Shown in pieces: positions 58,287 through 64,000 of a stretch of 64,000 nt of DNA. This stretch comes from Photobacterium aphoticum (GTDB lineage Bacteria; Pseudomonadota; Gammaproteobacteria; Enterobacterales; Vibrionaceae). A program made the position numbers and the translations under genes. The stretch spans positions 1 to 64,000 of the forward strand of contig NZ_LDOV01000001.1 of assembly GCF_001029435.1 (NCBI RefSeq), given 5' to 3'. The notes under the pieces are model-generated. The model saw nothing but the letters and a program-made list of their open reading frames with translations, did no database searches and was not told where the DNA came from. Every line of letters starts with the position of its first letter. The stretch's first letter is position 1.

Positions 58287-58874
58287 GTGCGAAATTTCAA
58301 GGAAGAACTTTTAAATTATCTTCAAGAATTCGGAAGTTTTGAGAAACGTTCCATGTTTGGTGGTACAGGCATTTTTATTAACTCAGCTATGTACGCCATC
58401 ATCACAGATAAGGCGCTGTACTTACGTGGTGGGGACGCATTAGACGAGCAATTGGTTGCGCTAGGGTGTGAAAAATTCCGCCATATTAAGCGCAGCACAA
58501 CAGCGGTTGTAAACTATTACGACATTACTGATATCTATCATAATAATTTGGGGCAGTGCTCCGATTTGGTGAAAGAGTCGATTTCACTATCAATTACAGA
58601 AAAAGAATACAAACTATCAGATAAAAGCAAAAGAATTCGTGATTTGCCTAACATGCGCCTGACGCTTGAGCGCATGGTGAAGAAAGCCGGTATTCCGGAT
58701 GTAAGCAGCTTCATTTCATTGGGTGCGGTTGAAGTGTTCCGCAAAGTGCGTCAAAGCCAGGGTAAAGATCTTGACGTTAAATTGTTATGGATGTTTGCCG
58801 GCGCGATTGATGGTTGCCACTGGACACTGCTAAAAGATGATCAAAAGCAGCGTTTGTTACAAGCCATTGACTAA
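58287..58874 (+). CDS. tfoX: TfoX/Sxy family competence regulator
   Basis: TfoX (Sxy) works with CRP to switch on natural competence genes in Vibrio. The 195-residue protein has an N-terminal TfoX domain (about 8-100: FGSFEKRSMFGGTGIFINSA, ALYLRGGDALDEQ, VNYYDITDIYHNN) and a C-terminal TfoX domain (about 110-195: RIRDLPNMRLTLERMVKKAGI, VDVKLLWMFAGAIDG-like). I chose the GTG at 58287, with GGGAG seven bases upstream, because the longer open frame (from 58122) adds a non-conserved stretch. TfoX and TfoY are hard to separate by reading; no c-di-GMP-I riboswitch precedes it, which fits TfoX better. A terminator follows. Confidence 0.9.
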   Translation: MRNFKEELLNYLQEFGSFEKRSMFGGTGIFINSAMYAIITDKALYLRGGDALDEQLVALGCEKFRHIKRSTTAVVNYYDITDIYHNNLGQCSDLVKESISLSITEKEYKLSDKSKRIRDLPNMRLTLERMVKKAGIPDVSSFISLGAVEVFRKVRQSQGKDLDVKLLWMFAGAIDGCHWTLLKDDQKQRLLQAID

Positions 58875-58896
58875 ATTGTAATAGATAATTTTAGAT

Positions 58897-58934
58897 GCAA
58901 AAAAGCCATCGTCTACGCGGTGGCTTTTTTATTG
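58897..58934 (+). terminator. Terminator of tfoX
   Basis: A 10-bp stem (58899-58908 with 58921-58930) has a 12-nt loop and a T-rich right arm, 24 bp after the tfoX stop. The A-rich left arm makes it usable on the other strand, too. Confidence 0.85.
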
Positions 58935-58970
58935 TATGATAACCCTATCATTTACAATATTGTGCGACGT

Positions 58971-59891
58971 ATGCGACTACCACGCTTAACCGGATCGGTG
59001 TTATCCGGACTCCATTGTTTTTTGATTGCTGCCGATCAGATGAGTTTTACGCGCGCGGCGGAAATGCTGTGTCTGACGCAGAGTGCGGTGAGCCATAAAA
59101 TCAAAAATCTTGAAGCCGCATTGGGGGTGACCTTATTCATTCGTCAGCCCCGTAAGTTAGTACTGACGGAAGAGGGAAAGCGACTTAAAGAAGTCGTGGC
59201 GCACAATTTTGGTGACATTGCCAATGAACTGCGCGATCTCAAAACGCAGGAACTGAGCGGTGACTTGAATGTGTCGGTGCCGCCGACCTTTGCCCAGCGT
59301 TGGTTGATGCCCCGCCTGAAAAGCTTCATTGAGAAATACCCCGCACTGCGTTTTCATCTGCGTACCCGTAATGAGCTGGTGGATTTTCAGACCGAGTCGT
59401 TTGATTGTGCGATTTATTTCGGTGACGGCAAATACAATGGCCTGCATGTGGTGCAGCTGATGGATGAGAGCATGGTGCCGGTGTGCAGCCATGACTACGC
59501 GATAGCGCATGACTTGTACGGTAATCCGGAAAAGTTGGTTTCGTGCCTGTTATTGCATGATGCCGCGCCGTGGGCAAGGGCGGGACGTAATGATGAATGG
59601 CAGTATTGGGCGCACCAAAATGATGTCGCGTTGCCAGAGGCGGGTTGTACGTTTGACCGTGCAGATTTAGCACTGCAAGCCGCAGAGCGTGGCATTGGTG
59701 TGGCAATTGGTCGCGCTTCTTTTATTGCCGAGCAGATTGCTTCAGGCCGTTTAGTGACGCCGTTTCCTTTAGCCGTGCCGTCACCACAGCACTATTACTT
59801 GGTGTGCCGTAAAGACATGGCAGACTCACCGCGTATTAAAGCCTTTATTGACTGGCTGGTGGAAAATGGCGGTGTTGTGGCAAGAAACTGA
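58971..59891 (+). CDS. LysR family regulator, DsdC-like
   Basis: The 306-residue protein is a LysR-type regulator. It has the N-terminal winged helix (about 8-68, SFTRAAEMLCLTQSAVSHKIKNLE) and the periplasmic-binding-like effector domain (about 95-300). The pattern ELSGDLNVSVPPTFAQRWLMPRL, SFDCAIYFGDG and AAERGIGVAIGR resembles DsdC, the D-serine deaminase activator. No dsdA or dsdX is nearby, so its target is unknown. The ATG at 58971 is the likely start, with no clear ribosome-binding site; an in-frame GTG at 58962 is an alternative. It is convergent with the porin-like gene. Confidence 0.85.
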   Translation: MRLPRLTGSVLSGLHCFLIAADQMSFTRAAEMLCLTQSAVSHKIKNLEAALGVTLFIRQPRKLVLTEEGKRLKEVVAHNFGDIANELRDLKTQELSGDLNVSVPPTFAQRWLMPRLKSFIEKYPALRFHLRTRNELVDFQTESFDCAIYFGDGKYNGLHVVQLMDESMVPVCSHDYAIAHDLYGNPEKLVSCLLLHDAAPWARAGRNDEWQYWAHQNDVALPEAGCTFDRADLALQAAERGIGVAIGRASFIAEQIASGRLVTPFPLAVPSPQHYYLVCRKDMADSPRIKAFIDWLVENGGVVARN

Positions 59892-59901
59892 TACGCAGAA
59901 A

Positions 59902-59930
59902 CAAAAAATGCCCTCACTGGGTGAGGGCAT
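59902..59930 (-). terminator. Terminator of the outer-membrane barrel gene
   Basis: A perfect 10-bp stem (59908-59917 with 59921-59930) has a TGG loop. On the minus strand it ends in TTTTTTG, so it terminates the leftward barrel gene. The LysR gene may share it. Confidence 0.88.
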
Positions 59931-59974
59931 CATATTCTGGCGTTTAAGTGTGTTAAGCGTCGTCAGAGACAGGC

Positions 59975-60517
59975 TTAGAACTTAAAGCGCGTGGTGATCA
60001 TCATCTGATCGCCATAGATATCGTTGAAACGACCTGCAACACCGATAGAGAATAGCTCTGTCGCGTGGAAACGGCCGTACACGTTACCGATGGTCTTTTC
60101 GTGATCATCGATGTTCAGGTGGCCAATCTGACCGCCCACTTCAAACTGTGGACCCAACCACTGACGGATACCCAGGTTCACTTCCATACCCAGCTTACCC
60201 GCTGAGCTGTCAAAGCAACCACGGTCTTTCACGTTACGGGCTTTCAGTTCACCAGTAATATCAGCCCAGTTGTTCACTGGTGCGTGGAAACCCACACCGA
60301 ATGATGCATCCCAGTCGCTGTCGAATTCAGTATCGATGCTACCAATGATGTGTGCGTTCGGGTGGATTGATTTGCTGAAACCCGCACCGTAAGTCAGTGG
60401 GCTGATACCAATGCGCGCTTCAGCGTAGTCGTAGCTGAAGTTGCTCATGGTTGAATCAGCTTGTGCCGCAGAGATTGATGCAAACATCAAACCTGTAGCA
60501 AGAAGAATTTTACGCAT
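59975..60517 (-). CDS. Small outer-membrane beta-barrel protein
   Basis: The 180-residue protein starts with a signal peptide (MRKILLATGLMFASISAAQA, about 1-20) and the mature part shows alternating strands typical of an eight-stranded barrel, such as SYDYAEARIGISPLTYGAGF and GIRQWLGPQFEVGGQIG. It ends in KF, the terminal Phe expected of outer-membrane barrels inserted by BAM. No clear named family is recognised; its role in adhesion, lipids or transport is unknown. The ATG at 60517 gives the signal peptide; the longer frame adds 12 residues before it. Confidence 0.75.
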   Translation of the reverse strand: MRKILLATGLMFASISAAQADSTMSNFSYDYAEARIGISPLTYGAGFSKSIHPNAHIIGSIDTEFDSDWDASFGVGFHAPVNNWADITGELKARNVKDRGCFDSSAGKLGMEVNLGIRQWLGPQFEVGGQIGHLNIDDHEKTIGNVYGRFHATELFSIGVAGRFNDIYGDQMMITTRFKF

Positions 60518-60625
60518 GACAATATGTCCGTGAAGCTTAAAAAATATGCGCACATTTTAATGGACAAAATGGCTGAATCATAGATTTTTACCGGACTTTG
60601 TTGTCATTTATCCCGTTTGTACTGG

Positions 60626-60666
60626 CATAAAAAGCAAAGATCATCAAAATTTGTGATCTTTGCTTA
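60626..60666 (-). terminator. Terminator of ldhA
   Basis: A perfect 12-bp stem (60632-60643 with 60654-60665) has a 10-nt loop. On the minus strand it continues into TTTTTATG after the ldhA stop. Confidence 0.88.
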
Positions 60667-60708
60667 AAATGTGCGTTCTGTTGATAACTAACGCTGGATA
60701 ATTGCTGA

Positions 60709-61701
60709 TTATCCGATTAGTTCGTTGCCTGACGGCGTATTGGCTTCAAACATCGCAATATTGTTGAGGGTGGTATCCGCAATGTTCGCTAATGCTTCAT
60801 CAGTCAGGAAGGCTTGGTGACCGGTGAACAGTACGTTATGACAAGCAGACAGGCGACGGAATACGTCATCGGTGATCACATCATTCGACTTATCTTCAAA
60901 GAACAAATCTTTTTCGTTCTCGTACACGTCGATACCTAACGAGCCAATTTTGCTGTTCTTCAGCGCTTCAATGGCATCTTTCGAGTTCAGCAGTTCACCA
61001 CGGCTGGTATTGATGATCATCACGCCGTCACGCATTTTGGCAAATGCCTCAGCATTAAGCATGTGGTAGTTTTCTTCGGTCATCGGGCAGTGCAGGGTGA
61101 TGACATTGGATTTCTCGTAAATCTCATCCAGTGTGGTGTAACGTACGCCCAATTCCAGTGCCACTGGGTTTTCAAACGGGTCGTAAGCCAGCACGTTCAT
61201 GCCCAGACCTTTTAGAATGCGAATGGTCGCAATACCGATTTTACCGGTGCCGATCACGCCGACAGTTTTGCCGTGGAAGTTAAAGCCAGTCAGGCCTTCT
61301 AGTGAGAAGTTGGCATCACGGGTACGCTGGTAAGCACGGTGAATACGGCGGTTCAGGCTCAGCATCAAGCCAAGTGTATGCTCAGCAATGGCTTCTGGTG
61401 AGTAAGCCGGTACACGTACTACCTGAATGTTGAGATCTTTCGCGGCGTCGAGATCGACCTTATCAAAGCCGGCACAACGCATGGCGATCAGTTTGATGCC
61501 ACTTGCCGCCAGTGATTCTAATACAGGGCGGCTAAGATCATCATTTACGAAGGCACAAACCGCATCATAGCCATGGGCCATACGGGCAGTTTGTTCAGTA
61601 AGGCGGAAGTCAAAAAAGTCGAGCTGATGGTGGTACTGCTGATTAACGGCAGTGAAAGAGTGTTGGTCGTATTTTTTTGTGCTGAAAACTGCAACTTTCA
61701 T
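60709..61701 (-). CDS. ldhA: D-lactate dehydrogenase (fermentative)
   Basis: LdhA reduces pyruvate to D-lactate with NADH during fermentation. The 330-residue protein belongs to the D-2-hydroxyacid dehydrogenase family. It has the nucleotide motif VGVIGTGKIGIATI (about 148-160), the catalytic Arg in NTSRGELLN, the Glu in GIDVYENEKDLFFED and the His in FTGHQAFLTDEAL. The length and sequence order match Escherichia coli LdhA (329). AAAAGGTGATCT lies just before the ATG at 61701. A strong CRP-like site lies about 70 bp upstream, consistent with catabolite control. Confidence 0.95.
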   Translation of the reverse strand: MKVAVFSTKKYDQHSFTAVNQQYHHQLDFFDFRLTEQTARMAHGYDAVCAFVNDDLSRPVLESLAASGIKLIAMRCAGFDKVDLDAAKDLNIQVVRVPAYSPEAIAEHTLGLMLSLNRRIHRAYQRTRDANFSLEGLTGFNFHGKTVGVIGTGKIGIATIRILKGLGMNVLAYDPFENPVALELGVRYTTLDEIYEKSNVITLHCPMTEENYHMLNAEAFAKMRDGVMIINTSRGELLNSKDAIEALKNSKIGSLGIDVYENEKDLFFEDKSNDVITDDVFRRLSACHNVLFTGHQAFLTDEALANIADTTLNNIAMFEANTPSGNELIG

Positions 61702-61769
61702 AGATCACCTTTTCGGGTTGACCATCCTTAGCCTCTTGCCTTGGATGAGCGTCTTTGATCGCGTATTAA

Positions 61770-61791
61770 TTATGTGATCAAGATAACACTA
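61770..61791. promoter_or_regulatory. CRP-like site upstream of ldhA
   Basis: The 22-bp site has the left half TGTGATC and right half TAACA around the AAGA centre, matching about 16 of 22 positions of the CRP consensus. It lies 69 bp upstream of the ldhA start and between ldhA and the response regulator. Confidence 0.55.
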
Positions 61792-61844
61792 TTGTCGCGT
61801 CCCGAAAAGGTTTGTATGACAAATTAATTTATTCGCCAATGTGC

Positions 61845-62345
61845 TTAAATATCAGACAGACTCAGGCGGCGATCGCTTAATGCTTCCATGATACGGGTGG
61901 CATCAAGCACTTGGATCCATGGCATTAACTCAGGATCATTGTCGATCATGTAGGTGGTTAACTGTTCAATCACTACTTGCTTCAGTTGGTCGCCATTCCA
62001 CGGTTTGGCAATGAAGTAGTCGAGACTGGCGTTATTGACGGCCTGCACAGTTTCCTCTAGCCCGGCTTGGCCCGTCAGTAACACTTTGCGGGCGGTGCGG
62101 GTGGCGTCTTGCTGTTTCAGCTCAATCAGAAATTCAATGCCGGTTTCCCCTGGCATGATGTGGTCACACAAAATCAGAGCGAGTGGGGTGTCATCAGCAA
62201 TGGCTTCGGCCACCACGTCTTTCGCTTCATCCACCGATTCGGCGGCTTCAATCACGAAATGGCTCTCAAGTTCACGCAGGTCGTTGATCACGCTGTCGAG
62301 CACTTCACGCTCGTCGTCGACACACAAAATCAGATACTTCTTCAT
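61845..62345 (-). CDS. Single-domain response regulator
   Basis: The 166-residue protein is a receiver domain with a short helical tail and no output domain. Phospho-acceptor site residues are in place: DDE at 10-12, Asp near 61 in ILCDHIMPGETG, Thr near 90 in VLLTGQ and Lys near 113 in FIAKPWN. The tail (VIEQLTTYMIDNDPELM, then IQVLDATRIMEAL) resembles the tail of the receiver domain fused to the adjacent kinase, so the two receivers are likely paralogues. AAGGAGG lies five bases before the ATG. It lies 9 bp after the kinase stop, so the two genes form one operon. Confidence 0.9.
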   Translation of the reverse strand: MKKYLILCVDDEREVLDSVINDLRELESHFVIEAAESVDEAKDVVAEAIADDTPLALILCDHIMPGETGIEFLIELKQQDATRTARKVLLTGQAGLEETVQAVNNASLDYFIAKPWNGDQLKQVVIEQLTTYMIDNDPELMPWIQVLDATRIMEALSDRRLSLSDI

Positions 62346-62354
62346 GGGGCCTCC

Positions 62355-64000
62355 TTATTGGGCATCATCCAAGGGTAACGTCACAATCATCTGGGTAAAT
62401 TGTCCGGGCTCGGATTCTACCGTGATGGTGCCATTGTGTTGGTGGATGATCTGCTGACAGACAGACAATCCGATACCAAGCCCGAAGTTGCCTTCCCGCT
62501 TGGTGGTAAAATTGAGTTCAAATATTTTGGCCTGCTGAGCCGGTGGAATACCTTTGCCGTTGTCGGCCACAATCACTTCAATGGCTTGCTTACCCTGCGC
62601 ATCTGGCTCGCTCAGGCGGGTGGTCACGCGAATTTCGCCGGGTTCATCCACCGCATCTAACGCATTGGAAATCAGGTTGGTCCACACTTGTTGCAGCGCG
62701 ATAGGCTGGCAATGCAGCGGTGGCAGTGGGTGATAGTCTTTGATTAAGCGATGACGTTTGAGTTTGTTTTCAAAGATCACCAAGGTGTCTTCTAAGCCTT
62801 CATGAATATCCACACAATGGATGGTTTCATCATCCTGACGGGCATAGCTTTTCAGGCTTTTCACCAAGTCGGCAATTCGCTGGGCACACACATTGATAGA
62901 GCGCAGGAAGTTACCCATCTGGTAGTAGTTTTCCCACTCGTTGAGCAAAGTGGGCAATTGGTGTTTCTGAGGCAGTAACCAGTTTTGCAGTATTTCCGGA
63001 TCATCAATGCCCATTTGCACGATTTTGCGCGCTAAGTGCCGATCGCCAATCACGTTGGTAAGGTTTTTCGCGCGCTGGCGGTTCTCGGCGGTGGACAGGG
63101 GACGAGACAGCATGGCTTGCTGCATGATGGTGTTGCCACGGGCCTGATTTTCCGGATCAAGCGGGGTTTCGGTGATGGTACCGATGGTCTGTTTCAGCGT
63201 ATCACTGCCGCGTAAGATGGCAGACACCGGGTTATTCAGTTCATGAGCAACACCGGCGACTAGCTGCCCCAGCATGGCCATTTTTTCTTTTTCAACCAGT
63301 TGATGGTGCGCATCATCTAGCGATTTCAGGGTTTGCTGTAAACACAATTCGGTCTGGATACTGCCTTTCAGGCGGCGGTTGAAGTTACGCAGCAATAAGT
63401 TGGTGAATAGTGGCAGTAATTCGGTGCGCGAGTTCATCACTTTGTTAAACAGCTTGCGGTCGAGCTTGATCACATCGGTATGACACAACGTCACGCCGGT
63501 GGAAAAGGACGGCTCACCAGAGATGAACGACATGCCGCCCACTAAATGACCGGGGCCGGCGCGAACCACTTCATGACGACGACCAAATTCATCTTTTTTG
63601 TACAGCGCTACTTCCCCTTGGGTGATGAACCACAAGATGTTATTGGACGCCCCTTCATGGGTCAGAATGTGGTTGGCGCTGTAGCTGCGGCAGGCACGGT
63701 TTTCATCGTTGCCGGCAAAGAATTCATACAGGGCATCGGTCACTTGCTTGGCCAGTGTGGCGTCATCCAAGGTATGGGTATCTTGGATAAAGCCCGAGCG
63801 AAAACGTGACATTTGGTGATCGATATGGGCGTTGAGGATGCGGCGGTGATCCAGTACCTGACTGTAACGCAGCCAGTCTTCGTCGGTGTGCTTAAGGATG
63901 AAACTGGTCAGCTCTTTCACCAGCACTTGCTGTAATTCCTGCGGATCCCACGGCTTTGTCAGGCAGTAGTGCAAACGTCCTTCATTGACCGCCTGCATGA
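62355..64000 (-). CDS. Hybrid sensor histidine kinase with receiver and cNMP-binding domains (partial at window end)
   Basis: Only the C-terminal 547 or so residues are in the window; the start lies beyond position 64000. The first 20-odd residues (AVNEGRLHYCLTKPWDPQEL) are the end of a receiver domain. A Crp-like cyclic-nucleotide-binding domain follows (about 85-205, with GPGHLVGGMSFISGEPSFS). Then come a helix, the DHp domain with phospho-His in GVAHELNNPVSA near 252, and the ATPase domain (WTNLISNALDAVDE, VADNGKGIPP, NFGLGIGLSVCQQI). About 90 residues separate the H-box helix from the second DHp helix (FLRSINVCAQRIADLVKSLK), which is unusual. It pairs with the downstream single-domain regulator. 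Confidence 0.88.
   Translation of the reverse strand, partial: MQAVNEGRLHYCLTKPWDPQELQQVLVKELTSFILKHTDEDWLRYSQVLDHRRILNAHIDHQMSRFRSGFIQDTHTLDDATLAKQVTDALYEFFAGNDENRACRSYSANHILTHEGASNNILWFITQGEVALYKKDEFGRRHEVVRAGPGHLVGGMSFISGEPSFSTGVTLCHTDVIKLDRKLFNKVMNSRTELLPLFTNLLLRNFNRRLKGSIQTELCLQQTLKSLDDAHHQLVEKEKMAMLGQLVAGVAHELNNPVSAILRGSDTLKQTIGTITETPLDPENQARGNTIMQQAMLSRPLSTAENRQRAKNLTNVIGDRHLARKIVQMGIDDPEILQNWLLPQKHQLPTLLNEWENYYQMGNFLRSINVCAQRIADLVKSLKSYARQDDETIHCVDIHEGLEDTLVIFENKLKRHRLIKDYHPLPPLHCQPIALQQVWTNLISNALDAVDEPGEIRVTTRLSEPDAQGKQAIEVIVADNGKGIPPAQQAKIFELNFTTKREGNFGLGIGLSVCQQIIHQHNGTITVESEPGQFTQMIVTLPLDDAQ

Overview
The window is one contiguous piece of a gammaproteobacterial chromosome with roughly balanced base composition. 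Gene content and order point to the Vibrionaceae: trxB-cydD-cydC, ald/lrp-ftsK-lolA-rarA-serS, metG/mrp, udk-asmA, rne/rluC, maf/yceD-rpmF-plsX-fabHDG-acpP-fabF-pabC-mltG-tmk-holB-tatD-ptsG, and a tfoX competence regulator. I cannot name the genus from sequence alone; Salinivibrio, Grimontia, Photobacterium or Vibrio relatives all fit. I saw no rRNA, tRNA, insertion sequence, prophage or CRISPR array. Nearly all of the window is conserved core genome, densely packed, with many clear hairpin terminators.

Layout. 1-8 kb: an alkyltransferase, rimJ, the cydDC thiol exporter with trxB, and ald divergent from lrp. 8.5-16 kb: cell division and envelope genes (ftsK, lolA), rarA and serS. 16-22 kb: two membrane proteins (YjiH family and a dicarboxylate/amino-acid:cation symporter) and metG. 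22-28 kb: mrp/apbC, udk, asmA, a CBS-pair protein and a YdjM-like membrane hydrolase. 28-36 kb is the most accessory-like part: an unannotated 41-residue gene, psiE, cobO-cobS, a DUF3313-type lipoprotein, two divergent SDR paralogues separated by a 15-bp tandem repeat, a low-molecular-weight phosphatase and a SulP transporter. 36-41 kb: rne and rluC, divergent across a long leader, then maf. 41-54 kb: the fatty-acid synthesis cluster followed by pabC, mltG, tmk, holB, tatD and ptsG. 54-64 kb: a DinB/MDMPI-type protein, lysO, an HDOD protein, a stand-alone LON-domain protein, tfoX, a DsdC-like LysR regulator, a small outer-membrane barrel, ldhA, a response regulator and a histidine kinase cut by the window edge.

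How the genes work together. yceD-rpmF-plsX-fabH-fabD-fabG-acpP-fabF joins ribosome assembly, phospholipid precursor and fatty-acid initiation/elongation functions. pabC-mltG-tmk-holB-tatD is a tightly overlapping run for folate, cell-wall and DNA replication. cydDC and trxB form a redox block. The last two genes form a two-component pair in which the single-domain regulator resembles the receiver tail fused to the kinase.

I did not find a clearly novel multi-gene system. The best leads are small: the 41-residue gene with its own terminator and a 19-bp palindrome, the 15-bp tandem repeat between SDR paralogues, two stacked inverted repeats before an almost leaderless yceD promoter, a FadR-like site before acpP, a possible RNA switch in the tfoX leader, a doubled enolase-binding motif in RNase E, and a DHp insertion in the terminal kinase.
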